The position numbers and the translations under genes were made by a program. The notes below the pieces were generated by a model, which saw only the letters and a list, made by a program, of their open reading frames with translations, was not told the DNA's origin and ran no database searches. Shown piece by piece: positions 24,270 through 33,607 of a DNA stretch of 64,000 bases. The stretch's first letter is position 1. Each line of letters starts with the position of its first letter. The stretch is from Bacillota bacterium (GTDB lineage Bacteria; Bacillota; Clostridia; Acetivibrionales; DTU013): contig JAEZCO010000026.1 in the NCBI GenBank assembly GCA_023433505.1, positions 3,084 to 67,083 on the forward strand, given 5' to 3'.

Positions 24270-25631
24270 ATGTTAGATGCAACACCGAAAGAATATGTAA
24301 AAAGGTCGGGATTGGTCATTAATCCGGCAAAAACCTGCCAACCCGTGGGGGCCATGTACGCGGCCCTTGGAATTCATAAATGCCTGCCCCACAGCCATGG
24401 ATCCCAGGGCTGCTGCTCCTACCACAGGACTTTGCTCACAAGGAACTTCCGGGATCCTGCCATGGCTTCCACCAGCTCCTTTACCGAAGGCTCGGCGGTC
24501 TTCGGCGGCGGATCAAACCTGAAAACCGCCATAAAAAATGTTTTTTCAATTTATGATCCGGACATCATTGCGGTTCATACCACTTGTCTTTCCGAGACTA
24601 TCGGCGACGACATTCCGACCTATATACTGCAGGCCCAGGTGCCTGAAGGGAAAATGGTGATCCATGCCAACACGCCAAGCTATGTAGGGTCCCATATTAC
24701 CGGATTTTCCAATATGGTCAAGGGCATGGTCAAATACCTTAGTGTCAATTCTAAAAAACCAAACGGAAAGGTCAATATCATTCCCGGCTTTGTAAATCCA
24801 GGGGATATGCGTGAGCTAAAAAGGCTGATGAAGCTTCTGGGCGTGGAAAGCATTCTGTTTCCTGACACCAGCGGGGTGCTTGACGCCCCCATGACAGGAA
24901 AATATGAAATGTATCCGCCGGGCGGCGCCAGGGTGGCCGACATCGCCGATGCCGGCAATTCCCGGGTCACCCTGGCCCTCGGGTACTTTGCCTCGGCAGA
25001 TGCAGCCAATGAACTGGAGAAAAAGTGCAAGGTGCCTGCCAAAATTCTGAAAACTCCTATCGGTGTAAAAGCAACGGATGAATTCCTCATGGCTGCGGCA
25101 AGAACAAAAGGAGTTGCCATACCGGCTGAACTGGAGGAGGAGAGAGGGCAGCTTGTAGACATCATGCTGGATTCCCAGCACCAATACCAGGGGAAAACGG
25201 TGGCCCTTGCCGGAGACCCGGATTTGCTCATTGCACTGACGGAATTTGTATTATCCCTGGGGATGATCCCCAAATATGTACTAACCGGAACTCCGGGAGA
25301 ATACTTCGAGAGAGAAACGGCTTCGATGATCAGGGAAGCAGATTTTGAGCCAACGGTCAAAGCGGCGGGAGATCTTTTTACACTTCACCAGTGGATGAAG
25401 GAGGATCCGGTGGACCTGCTAATGGGAGGGACCCATTGTAAATTTATCGCAAAAGCCGAGGATGTGCCTTTTGTACGAGTCGGCTTTCCGATACTGGACA
25501 GATCGGTGCATTCCTACATGCCCATCGTGGGCTATAAAGGCGGAATGCGCCTCGTAGAGCTCATCAGTAACGCCCTTCTTGACAGGCGGGATAGGGACGC
25601 GGCAGACGAAGATCTTGAGCTGCTGCTGTAA
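24270..25631 (+). CDS. nifK: nitrogenase molybdenum-iron protein beta chain
   Basis: 453 residues. It lacks the ~50-residue N-terminal extension of proteobacterial NifK, as in C. pasteurianum. P-cluster cysteines lie in KTCQPVGAMYAALG, HGSQGCCSYHRT and HTTCLSETIGDDI. SFTEGSAVFGGGSNLKTAI and VRVGFPILDRSVHSYMPIVGY are standard NifK sequence. AAAGGAGG is placed before the ATG. It forms the alpha2-beta2 dinitrogenase with NifD. Confidence 0.97.
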   Translation: MLDATPKEYVKRSGLVINPAKTCQPVGAMYAALGIHKCLPHSHGSQGCCSYHRTLLTRNFRDPAMASTSSFTEGSAVFGGGSNLKTAIKNVFSIYDPDIIAVHTTCLSETIGDDIPTYILQAQVPEGKMVIHANTPSYVGSHITGFSNMVKGMVKYLSVNSKKPNGKVNIIPGFVNPGDMRELKRLMKLLGVESILFPDTSGVLDAPMTGKYEMYPPGGARVADIADAGNSRVTLALGYFASADAANELEKKCKVPAKILKTPIGVKATDEFLMAAARTKGVAIPAELEEERGQLVDIMLDSQHQYQGKTVALAGDPDLLIALTEFVLSLGMIPKYVLTGTPGEYFERETASMIREADFEPTVKAAGDLFTLHQWMKEDPVDLLMGGTHCKFIAKAEDVPFVRVGFPILDRSVHSYMPIVGYKGGMRLVELISNALLDRRDRDAADEDLELLL

Positions 25632-25671
25632 GCCGGTGAGTCGGAGGACGGTTCTCTGACTCATATGGTGT

Positions 25672-25694
25672 AGGGGCGACCACTGGTCGCCTCT
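25672..25694. repeat. short palindromic intergenic repeat
   Basis: GGGCGACC-ACT-GGTCGCC preceded by GTAG. An 8-bp stem with a 3-nt loop of the type widely scattered between genes in Clostridia. It lies between nifK and nifE. Confidence 0.5.
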
Positions 25695-25756
25695 CCCCGA
25701 AGGGTAGTGAAGGACGGTCAATGATGACTCTGGAATGATAAGTGTATTTCCGGTGG

Positions 25757-25860
25757 CTGTCATTGCGAGGAGCCTGCGACGCGGCAATCTTAGCTTATAT
25801 ACTTATTTGCAACAATTTTGAGATTGCCGCGCTACACTGCGTTTGCTCGCAATGACAGGC
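25757..25860. repeat. MITE-like inverted repeat, copy 2
   Basis: CTGTCATTGCGAG at the left end pairs with CTCGCAATGACAG at the right end, with a partly palindromic interior (GCGGCAATCT...GAGATTGCCGC). It shares its ends and interior with the element at 16861-16954. It lies in the nifK-nifE gap and interrupts no gene. Confidence 0.7.
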
Positions 25861-25892
25861 GTTATGCAATACGAAAAGAGAGGGCCTAATTT

Positions 25893-27269
25893 ATGGATAA
25901 TATGCATACAATAGAAATTCTTGAAGAACGGAAAAAGTCAATAAGCTGTGGCTCCCCAAAAGACAGTGGAGGCCTGAAGTGCGACAGCAACAGCGTTGCC
26001 GGCTCAGTAAGCCAGAGGGCGTGCGTCTATTGTGGAGCCAGGGTCGTATTGAATCCAATCACCGATGCCTTCCATATTGTCCATGGGCCTATTGGCTGCG
26101 CCAGCTATACCTGGGACATCAGAGGAAGCCTCAGCAGCGGGCCGGAGGTTTACAGAAACAGCTTTTCGACAGACCTCCGGGAGAAGGATGTCATCTTCGG
26201 CGGAGAAAAGAAGCTGGCGGGGGCCATTGATGAAATTGTAGAAACATATTCCGCCAAGGTCATATTTGTGTATGCCACTTGTATCGTCGGGGTTATAGGA
26301 GACGATATTGAAGCGGTTTGCAGGAATGCCGAGCGGAAACACGGCATAAGGGCTATTCCTGTTCAATCCAGCGGCTTTGCCGGTAACAAGTCAATGGGCT
26401 ACAAGGCGGCCTGTGATGCGCTTATGCGGTTGATGGGGGGAGAAAAAGACGGTCCCTTTTATCCGAAAGTCATGCCTGGCGGCTCAAAGCCCAAGGGGAT
26501 CAACTTTTTGGGAGATTTCAACCTTGCAGGCGAAATATGGATTATATCCAGGTATCTGAAGCAGATGGGAATCGGGATCGTCTCAAAAATAACCGGTGAT
26601 TCCAGATACAGTGAAATTATGGAGGCACCCCGCGCCGGGCTGAACATTGTGCAGTGTGCAGGCTCTATGACATACCTGGCGAAAAGAATGGAAGCGGAAT
26701 ACGGGATTCCTTACATCAAGGTCAGTTTCTTCGGCATTGAGGATACAAAAGATTCCCTTCTGCGGATTGCTGAAGCGGTGGGGGATTCAGAATCAATTGC
26801 TAAATTGAAGGAGCTGATATTTGTTGAGGAACTCAGTGTAGTGCAAAAACTGAAATATTACAAAAGCAAGCTTCAGGGAAAAAGGGCGGCAATCTATGTA
26901 GGCGGCGGTTTCAAAGCCATCTCCCTCATAAAGCAGTTCGCGGAGCTGGGAATGAAGACCGTCATGGTGGGGACCCAGACAGGAAAGGCGGATGATTATG
27001 ATATTATCCGGAGTATTGTGGATGAGGAAACGGTCATCCTTGATGACGCAAACCCTTCAGAGCTGGAAAAGTTTATGAAGGAAAAGGGCGCCGACATTCT
27101 GGTGGGCGGTGTCAAGGAAAGACCTCTGGCATATAAGCTGGGCGTGGCATTCTGCGACCACAACCATGAAAGAAAGGATCCCCTGTGCGGCTTTGAGGGC
27201 TCGGTGAACTTTGCGCAGGAAGTGGAAATGAGTATCAACAGCCCGGTTTGGCATTGGGTCAGGAGGTGA
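25893..27269 (+). CDS. nifE: nitrogenase cofactor assembly scaffold NifE
   Basis: 458 residues, paralogous to NifD. Cluster-binding cysteines are in QRACVYCGARVVLNP, HGPIGCASYTWD and YATCIVGVIGDD; NIVQCAGSMTYLA matches the region of the NifD cofactor Cys. With NifN it holds the iron-sulfur precursor of FeMo-cofactor. It starts 261 nt after nifK, beyond two repeat elements, and ends 7 nt before nifN-B. Confidence 0.95.
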   Translation: MDNMHTIEILEERKKSISCGSPKDSGGLKCDSNSVAGSVSQRACVYCGARVVLNPITDAFHIVHGPIGCASYTWDIRGSLSSGPEVYRNSFSTDLREKDVIFGGEKKLAGAIDEIVETYSAKVIFVYATCIVGVIGDDIEAVCRNAERKHGIRAIPVQSSGFAGNKSMGYKAACDALMRLMGGEKDGPFYPKVMPGGSKPKGINFLGDFNLAGEIWIISRYLKQMGIGIVSKITGDSRYSEIMEAPRAGLNIVQCAGSMTYLAKRMEAEYGIPYIKVSFFGIEDTKDSLLRIAEAVGDSESIAKLKELIFVEELSVVQKLKYYKSKLQGKRAAIYVGGGFKAISLIKQFAELGMKTVMVGTQTGKADDYDIIRSIVDEETVILDDANPSELEKFMKEKGADILVGGVKERPLAYKLGVAFCDHNHERKDPLCGFEGSVNFAQEVEMSINSPVWHWVRR

Positions 27270-27276
27270 CAAAGAG

Positions 27277-29961
27277 ATGAAAAACAGAAACTTCACAAAT
27301 TTAAATATAAACCCCTGTAAAATGTGCATGCCTATGGGAGCGGTAACCGCCTTCAAGGGCATCGAAAACAGCATGGTGCTTCTTCACGGTTCCCAGGGCT
27401 GCAGCACCTACATCCGAAGGCACATGTCCGAGCATTATAATGAGCCTGTGGACATTGCATCTTCTTCCCTTAGCGAGGAAGGGACCGTGTACGGCGGTGA
27501 AAAAAATCTGAAAAAGGGTCTGATGAACATTATCAAGCAGTATAATCCCGCCATTATAGGAGTTGCAACCACCTGTCTGGCAGAAACCATCGGTGAGGAT
27601 ATTGAGAGAATGACACAGGAGTTTCAGCATGAAAACGGAATGGAGGAAGGTTCTATCATTCCCATCCATACGCCGGGCTATGGAGGCAGTCAATTCGAGG
27701 GGTATTATTCGGCGCTGTGCGGCGTTATTGAATCCGTTTGCCGCAGCAGTGAGCCCAGTGACCGGATCAATATTATAGCCGGTTATATGAGCCCAGCCGA
27801 CATAAGAAACGTAAAGCGAATGCTGCAGTGCTTTGGAGTGGAGTATATCCTTCTGCCTGACATATCGGACACTCTTGATTCACCTTATTCGGAACGCTAC
27901 AACAAGATACCGGAAGGTGGCACAAGCATTGCGGATATCCGCAATATGTCCGGATCCAAAGCCACAATAGAACTAGGTCCTGCTGCTTCGGATACCCTGT
28001 CACCCGGAAAGCTTCTGAAGGATAAATACAATGTACCGCTGTATAGATGCGGCCTCCCCATGGGGCTGCGCAATACGGGAGCGTTTCTTGACCTCCTGTC
28101 GGAAATTTCCGGAATCCCTGTACCACCGGTACTTTTAAAAGAAAAGGGAAGGCTTCTGGACGGAATGATCGATTCCCACAAATACAATGGTGAGGGCAGG
28201 GCGGTCATTTTTGGCGAGCCCGGCCTGGTGGCGGCCTTAACCGGTATTTGTGCTGAAAACGGGATAAAACCGGTACTTGTAAGCACAGGCGCCGATCATC
28301 CAGGGTTCAAAGCCATCCTTGCAGAGGCGTATCAGGGGGAAATGCCGGTGATACTTGACGATACCGATTTTGAGACCATCCTTGCCAGCGCGGCCGGCAT
28401 GAACGCCAATATACTTCTGGGCAATTCCGACGGCAAGGTTATCACTGAAAAGCTGGGCATCCCGCTGGTCAGGGTAGGGTATCCCATCCATGACAGGGTT
28501 GGCGGGCAAAGATTGGTTTATACGGGATACAATGGGACAATGCAGCTGCTTGACGATATAGCCAATACACTCCTTGCAAATAAGAATGATAAATACAGGC
28601 AAAGAGCCTTTGATAAATACTATGATAAAGACGAAAAGCCCATTGACGATCCGGATGCCGCTGAGACGGAACATGTCCAGGAGGCTTCCAATGAGGCGGA
28701 GCTGGCGCAAAAGACCCTGGCGCATCCCTGCTTCAGCGGTGGCGCCTGTAGAAACGCCCGCATGCATATACCGGTAGCGCCTGCCTGTAATATTTCATGC
28801 AATTACTGCAATAGAAAGTATGATTGCGCCAATGAAAGCAGGCCTGGGGTCACAAGCGGAATACTTACCCCCCAAGAGGCAGCGGCCAAGTTTTTAAAAG
28901 TGAAAGAGCAACTGGGAAACCTCAAAGTAGTCGGTATTGCCGGACCCGGAGATGCGCTGGCCGATTTTGAAAAAACAAAGGCGTCCATCGAGCTTATAAA
29001 GCAGCTTGATCCGGATATCACCTTTTGTCTTTCTACCAACGGCCTTATGCTCCCGCAGTATGCCGATGAAATTATAAAACTGGGCATTACTCATATTACC
29101 GTAACAATAAATGCTGTTGATCCAAAGATTGGGGCACTTGTTTATAGAGAAGTAAACTATGCAGGCAAAAAATTCTATGGAGAGGACGCTGCGGCACTGC
29201 TGATTAAAAATCAATTGACGGGGCTGTCCTATCTGTCCTCCAGGGGAGTCGTGTGCAAGGTCAATATTGTTATGATCAAGGGCATCAATGACAGCCATAT
29301 TGAAGAGGTTGTAAAAAAGGTCAAGGAATATGGCGCTTTCATCGGAAATATCATGCCGTTGATTCCGGCAAGGGGAAGCAGCTTTGAAAATATGGCGCCT
29401 ACCGGGAATAAAGAGCTGAATGCCATGAGGAAAACCTGCGAGAAGCATTTGAAGCAGATGTACCACTGCAGGCAATGTAGGGCTGACGCCATAGGCATGC
29501 TGGATAATGATGTATCTGCGGAATTCCGTAAGGATGCGTCTGAAGCACCGGATACTGTTTTGGTGACGGGCAGGGAGTATATGCTTGCGGCGGCCAGTAC
29601 TACGGGCAGGCAGGTAGATTGCCATTTCGGCCATGCAAAAGAGTTCCATATATACCGCTGCAGCGGTTCTGATATTGAATTGGTGGAAATCAGGGATACG
29701 GAAAAATACTGTAACGGATATGAAGATTGTGGTGATGAGGTATCCAAACTTGATAAAGCCCTTAAGGCTTTAAAGGGCTGTGATGCAGTACTGGTAACAA
29801 GGATAGGGTATCATCCCCTGAAAGCCCTTGAGGAAAAGGGGATAAAAGTGATACAAACCTGCGGCAGGATACGGGAATGTATGCAGGATGCCATAACAAA
29901 ACTGGAAGAAAACCGCCCACCGGACCATATAGTGCCGGAAAATCAAGAAATGCCGGCTTGA
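27277..29961 (+). CDS. nifN-B: fused NifN-NifB cofactor assembly protein with NifX domain
   Basis: 894 residues in three parts. Residues 1-450 are NifN (INPCKMCMPMGAVTAFKG, HGSQGCSTYIRRH, TTCLAETIGEDI), partner of NifE. Residues 485-745 are the radical SAM enzyme NifB: CxxxCxxC at about 504-511 (APACNISCNYCNRKYDC), GILTPQEAAAKF, GIAGPGDAL and the C-terminal CRQCRADAIG. Residues 760-880 are a NifX/NafY-like domain (TTGRQVDCHFGHAKEFHIY, TRIGYHPLKALEEKGIK). NifB makes the 8Fe core of the cofactor and NifN receives it, so the fusion brings consecutive steps together. Such fusions are known in clostridia. GGAGGTG precedes the ATG. Confidence 0.95.
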   Translation: MKNRNFTNLNINPCKMCMPMGAVTAFKGIENSMVLLHGSQGCSTYIRRHMSEHYNEPVDIASSSLSEEGTVYGGEKNLKKGLMNIIKQYNPAIIGVATTCLAETIGEDIERMTQEFQHENGMEEGSIIPIHTPGYGGSQFEGYYSALCGVIESVCRSSEPSDRINIIAGYMSPADIRNVKRMLQCFGVEYILLPDISDTLDSPYSERYNKIPEGGTSIADIRNMSGSKATIELGPAASDTLSPGKLLKDKYNVPLYRCGLPMGLRNTGAFLDLLSEISGIPVPPVLLKEKGRLLDGMIDSHKYNGEGRAVIFGEPGLVAALTGICAENGIKPVLVSTGADHPGFKAILAEAYQGEMPVILDDTDFETILASAAGMNANILLGNSDGKVITEKLGIPLVRVGYPIHDRVGGQRLVYTGYNGTMQLLDDIANTLLANKNDKYRQRAFDKYYDKDEKPIDDPDAAETEHVQEASNEAELAQKTLAHPCFSGGACRNARMHIPVAPACNISCNYCNRKYDCANESRPGVTSGILTPQEAAAKFLKVKEQLGNLKVVGIAGPGDALADFEKTKASIELIKQLDPDITFCLSTNGLMLPQYADEIIKLGITHITVTINAVDPKIGALVYREVNYAGKKFYGEDAAALLIKNQLTGLSYLSSRGVVCKVNIVMIKGINDSHIEEVVKKVKEYGAFIGNIMPLIPARGSSFENMAPTGNKELNAMRKTCEKHLKQMYHCRQCRADAIGMLDNDVSAEFRKDASEAPDTVLVTGREYMLAAASTTGRQVDCHFGHAKEFHIYRCSGSDIELVEIRDTEKYCNGYEDCGDEVSKLDKALKALKGCDAVLVTRIGYHPLKALEEKGIKVIQTCGRIRECMQDAITKLEENRPPDHIVPENQEMPA

Positions 29962-29991
29962 CGCCGATTATAACGAGGCATCAAAAAATGT

Positions 29992-30014
29992 CCCCCACCT
30001 CTGTAGGTGGCGGG
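29992..30014 (+). repeat. hairpin ahead of the ferredoxin gene
   Basis: CCCCCACCT and AGGTGGCGGG pair (9 bp with one bulged G) around CTGT. It lies between nifN-B and the ferredoxin gene, just before AAGGAGG. Confidence 0.5.
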
Positions 30015-30039
30015 TAGTTATTATAAGGAGGAATGGAAT

Positions 30040-30351
30040 ATGCAAAAACCTAAATATCATTTGTTTGTATGCACAAGCTCAAAAATCAACGGACAGCAGA
30101 AAGGCTTCTGCCATTCACAGGGAGGGGTGGAAATCATACAGAAATTCATTGAAGAAATTGAGGAAAGGGATCTCTCCGGGGATGTACTGGTTTCAAACAG
30201 CGGCTGTTTCGGTATATGCAGCTCAGGACCTGCAGCGGTGGTTTATCCGGAGGGGATCTGGTATGGGGGAATTACCGTTGATGATGTGCCGGAAATCGTG
30301 GAGTCACATTTTGAAAATGGTAAAAGGGTTGAAAGACTTGAATTGAAGTAA
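30040..30351 (+). CDS. thioredoxin-like [2Fe-2S] ferredoxin
   Basis: 103 residues. Cysteines 11, 24, 56 and 60 match the positions of the four ligands in the C. pasteurianum [2Fe-2S] ferredoxin (FVCTSSKI, KGFCHSQGG, SGCFGICSSGP). The fold is thioredoxin-like and different from plant-type ferredoxins. The C. pasteurianum protein interacts with nitrogenase, and the nif location supports a role in electron supply or cofactor assembly. AAGGAGG is 8 nt before ATG 30040. Confidence 0.92.
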   Translation: MQKPKYHLFVCTSSKINGQQKGFCHSQGGVEIIQKFIEEIEERDLSGDVLVSNSGCFGICSSGPAAVVYPEGIWYGGITVDDVPEIVESHFENGKRVERLELK

Positions 30352-30408
30352 AAGTTGACATCGGCATCAGCCATTTTGCAAGGAGAACGACGGACAGGAG
30401 TTGAATTT

Positions 30409-31476
30409 ATGCGGCTGAATCAAGGGAGTAAAAACACTCTGATCATAGACAGGACACTGCCTGAAATTTACCAGCCCCAGGGTAAGATGAGCAGGCTGGA
30501 TATCCTTGATTTTGCCTGGATACTTAAAAACATGGGGGTCGATATTATCGAAATCGACGGGAAGCTGATGCGGAAAGTCGGTAAATTACCCAGCGGGCTG
30601 GACTACATTTTCAGAATCCATTCCGTGGAGGATATAAAGACCTGTGCCTCCAGCGGCATCAAACAATGTGTTTTGCGTAAATCCGTCCTTATGCTGCCCG
30701 GAATTGCCGGCGGCATAGCGGCAAACGGTCTGGATGCCACTCTGGAAGTCAATATCAACACCCTGGAAGGCATTTATAATCTGAAACGGTTGAAATATAC
30801 CGGCAGCCTGAGTATTATCCGCTGTCTCAGGATTGCCGGATTGGGCAAGCTTGTATCGGATGCATGGGTGAATGCAGTTAAACAGATTCAAAGCCTCCTG
30901 GCGGTTAAAGTAGATATTTGCCCGGGAAACAGGTTTTCGCTCGGGACGGCGGCTGCGCTGGAAGCAGTGGAGCATGGAATGGATTTTGTGACGGCATCCT
31001 TTGCCGGATACGGCCGGGAATATGCCTTTACCCCCCTGGAGGAACTTCTTGTTGCAACGAAGGTACTTCTTGACAAAAACGCTAAAGCGGATTTAACTGC
31101 TCTTCCTGAGCTGAGTAAGAGGTTTAAAAAATTCACCCGCAGAGAAATCCCGGGAGGCAAAGCGATTATCGGCAGGGATATTTTTAGGTATGAGTCGGGT
31201 ATACACGCCTGCGGAATCGAAAAGGATCCGAATACCTATGAACCTTATGATCCCTCGGTAGTTGGGCAGGAGCGTATTATGACCATAGGAAAGCATTCGG
31301 GACGGCATTCTGTCAGAAAAAAACTGACGGAATTAGGGCATGAGGCGGACGGCTGTGATTTGGAGAATATGCTTGAGCGGATAAGGGAAAAAAGCATCCA
31401 ATCCGGCAGAAGCCTCAGGGATGAGGAGGTTACAAGCCTTTATTATGACGTCACGGGACAAATGATGAAAGCGTAA
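30409..31476 (+). CDS. nifV-omega: homocitrate synthase, omega subunit
   Basis: 355 residues. In clostridia homocitrate synthase is split: the omega subunit carries the C-terminal and regulatory part plus a degenerate barrel. The start (LIIDRTLPEIYQP) resembles DTTLRDGEQ but lacks the catalytic residues. RDIFRYESGIHACGIEKDP, YDPSVVGQERIMTIGKHSGR and the C-terminal helices are typical of the linker and C-terminal domains of NifV. Homocitrate is the organic ligand of FeMo-cofactor. AGGAG is 8 nt before ATG 30409. Confidence 0.9.
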   Translation: MRLNQGSKNTLIIDRTLPEIYQPQGKMSRLDILDFAWILKNMGVDIIEIDGKLMRKVGKLPSGLDYIFRIHSVEDIKTCASSGIKQCVLRKSVLMLPGIAGGIAANGLDATLEVNINTLEGIYNLKRLKYTGSLSIIRCLRIAGLGKLVSDAWVNAVKQIQSLLAVKVDICPGNRFSLGTAAALEAVEHGMDFVTASFAGYGREYAFTPLEELLVATKVLLDKNAKADLTALPELSKRFKKFTRREIPGGKAIIGRDIFRYESGIHACGIEKDPNTYEPYDPSVVGQERIMTIGKHSGRHSVRKKLTELGHEADGCDLENMLERIREKSIQSGRSLRDEEVTSLYYDVTGQMMKA

Positions 31477-31488
31477 AGGAGGGAGGGG

Positions 31489-32289
31489 ATGGATATTTGT
31501 ATTGTAGACACGACACTCAGGGATGGAGAACAAAAAGCGGGAATCGCCCTCAGGTCCGGCGACAAAATAAGCATAGCCCGGATATTGGACCGCTTGGGCA
31601 TATTTCAGATCGAAGCGGGCATACCGGCCATGGGTGGAGAAGAAAAGAAAAGTGTCTCGAAAATTGCCGGACTTGGTTTAAGATGCAAGGTTTCTGCCTG
31701 GAACAGGCTTAACCTGTCCGATATCACCCACTCCATGGAGTGCGGGGTCGGCATTGTCCATATTTCGGTCCCGTCCTCCGACATACAAATTAAAAGCAAG
31801 CTTGGCAAGAGCCGGGAGTGGGTGGCGGATACCCTGAAAAAGTGCGTTTCCTATTGCATGGAAAAAGACTTTGCCGTCACCTTAGGGCTTGAGGATGCTT
31901 CCAGGGCAGACCCCGCTTTTTTGCTGCAGATCATTGCTTCTGCGTTAATTGAAGGCGTGCAGCGGGTCAGGTATGCCGATACCATCGGAATACTGACGAG
32001 GAGCAGGATAAATGAGCAAATCCGTTCCATTAAAGATAAAGTGAATATAGATATTGAAATGCATGCCCATAATGATCTGGGGATGGCTGTTGCCAATTCG
32101 CTTTCCGCAGTAAAGGCAGGTGCGGGCTTTGTTGATTGCACTATAGGGGGAATCGGTGAACGGGCGGGCAACTGCGACATGTTGAAATTTATCCGGGCCG
32201 CGAGAGCCTGCTTTGGAATTTGCAGCCAATATACCATGAAAGATGTAAAAGATGCACAGAAGGAGGTCATGGGGATTATTTTAAAATGA
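31489..32289 (+). CDS. nifV-alpha: homocitrate synthase, alpha subunit
   Basis: 266 residues forming a TIM barrel. Active-site features of the isopropylmalate/homocitrate synthase family are intact: VDTTLRDGEQKAG at the N-terminus, the metal-binding HAHNDLGMAVAN and the GGIGERAGNCD motif. It condenses acetyl-CoA with 2-oxoglutarate together with the omega subunit. AAAGGAGG precedes the ATG, 12 nt after the omega gene. It is the last gene of the nif run. Confidence 0.93.
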   Translation: MDICIVDTTLRDGEQKAGIALRSGDKISIARILDRLGIFQIEAGIPAMGGEEKKSVSKIAGLGLRCKVSAWNRLNLSDITHSMECGVGIVHISVPSSDIQIKSKLGKSREWVADTLKKCVSYCMEKDFAVTLGLEDASRADPAFLLQIIASALIEGVQRVRYADTIGILTRSRINEQIRSIKDKVNIDIEMHAHNDLGMAVANSLSAVKAGAGFVDCTIGGIGERAGNCDMLKFIRAARACFGICSQYTMKDVKDAQKEVMGIILK

Positions 32290-32297
32290 TCCCCATG
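32269..32297. terminator. hairpin between convergent nifV-alpha and the ferredoxin-like gene
   Basis: CATGGGGAT and ATCCCCATG form a perfect 9-bp stem that spans the nifV-alpha stop codon. It lies 9 nt from the end of the convergent minus-strand gene. It has no T-run but is well placed as a two-way 3' hairpin. Confidence 0.5.
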
Positions 32298-32305
32298 GTC
32301 CTGTC

Positions 32306-33331
32306 TTACAGATCTCTTCTCAATGGCCTGTATCCAGGTGCCGTGTAGCGCCGGTACTTTTTTGTAAATGAAGCTTCAAAGAGCCTGCGGATCCCAGGGA
32401 TCTTCTCAAGCAAAAAAGCCAGTTTGTCAGCAATATAGCACAAAAGCATATAAACAGCCAGAATCAGGATCAAGGTATACAGCGTGTTAACAATACCGAT
32501 TCCGGTGATGTTTAGCATGTTTTCCGGTAATGCCAGCACTCCCACTATTGAGGCAGGGATTGTCAGCAGGAGAAGCACAAGTCTCAGGACGGAGGTCTGA
32601 ATGGCTTCCCTGGGGCAAATATTGACACAGCGGTTGCACTGCTGGCACTGCCAATTCCACCGTGGTCTTCCCTCCGCCATATGTATCGCTTTTGAAGGGC
32701 ATGTTTTTTCACACAAACGGCAGGAAATACACTTTGCATCCGCGACAATCATTTTTCCAAGAAAGCGGCTTCCCATTGACCGGAATAATATGCCGACAAG
32801 CCGTGACCATATCCGGTGAAAGGTACTGCATTTATTTATACTGGTCTGACCCGATGCAATTTGTCTGGCCATACTTTCTACGACGGCGTCTTTTTTTGAG
32901 AATACGTTCGAACATACTTCCTTTGAGGAAGGATTAAACACGAGAGTCCAGTTTTCCGGATAGGACACAAAGTCAATGAAAAAAACCTTATAGCCCTTCT
33001 TTTTTAGCAATGCTTCCGCCTGATATACCGAGGCGCCGGGGAAACCGTTGTCATTCCCTTGCGTGCCTCCGACGGAGATAATTGCGGCGGGAGCGGCCTT
33101 TGCCGGATGCAGGCTCTTCATGTAGGCAAGCATGGTTTTAGGCACGGCAAAGCCATAAACAGGAAACATGAAGACTTCAAGTTCAGTTTCCTGCGGTGCG
33201 GCCCGGTTCGCAGAATCCGAGTTTATCAACGAACAGGTATAGCCTGCCGTTTCAAGGATCTTAGCCGTTAATTCTGCGGCATGCTGTGTATTCCCGGTGC
33301 CTGAGAAAAAATGAATTATTGCTTTTTTCAT
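32306..33331 (-). CDS. flavodoxin-ferredoxin membrane protein (EFR1 type)
   Basis: 341 residues. A flavodoxin-like N-terminal domain begins AIIHFFSGTGNTQHAAELTAK and includes an AIISVGGTQGND loop. Two [4Fe-4S] motifs follow around residue 200 (CISCRLCEKTCPSKAIH and CQQCNRCVNICPREAIQ). Two membrane segments at about 245-300 follow the clusters. It is probably a membrane-bound redox protein. GAGG stands 7 nt before the ATG. It runs convergent to the nif genes; a link to nitrogenase electron transfer is possible but not shown. Confidence 0.85.
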   Translation of the reverse strand: MKKAIIHFFSGTGNTQHAAELTAKILETAGYTCSLINSDSANRAAPQETELEVFMFPVYGFAVPKTMLAYMKSLHPAKAAPAAIISVGGTQGNDNGFPGASVYQAEALLKKKGYKVFFIDFVSYPENWTLVFNPSSKEVCSNVFSKKDAVVESMARQIASGQTSINKCSTFHRIWSRLVGILFRSMGSRFLGKMIVADAKCISCRLCEKTCPSKAIHMAEGRPRWNWQCQQCNRCVNICPREAIQTSVLRLVLLLLTIPASIVGVLALPENMLNITGIGIVNTLYTLILILAVYMLLCYIADKLAFLLEKIPGIRRLFEASFTKKYRRYTAPGYRPLRRDL

Positions 33332-33459
33332 ATCAGAACCTCACTTCCACCAGCATTATACCATATAAAGGAAAGCATTGAAAGCATCAGACCTTAGCCG
33401 CAACTTTAATCGCTATAGTAAAATTACTGTAAGGATAAAATGGAGTTACCTCCCATAAA

Positions 33460-33537
33460 CAATTGAATAGAAGATGACATCCTGTTAAGATATAAGCTCT
33501 CACACCAATAACAGAAAAGGATGCTCATCTTCTATTG
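33460..33537. repeat. long imperfect palindrome, possible IS/MITE remnant
   Basis: AATAGAAGATG (33466-33476) pairs with CATCTTCTATT (33526-33536); the stem continues inward with ATCCT and AGGAT and then TTA/TAA. It encodes nothing and lies between two minus-strand genes. Confidence 0.55.
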
Positions 33538-33607
33538 TTTCCCCATACTTTTGTGCTAAATTATGAAAGAACCCGTCAGGAGCAATAAGCTGCAAATAGA
33601 AACAGGT

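Noticed and set aside
32306..33331. ferredoxin-like gene considered as part of the nif operon
   Set aside because: It is on the opposite strand, convergent, with a hairpin in between; any functional link is speculative.
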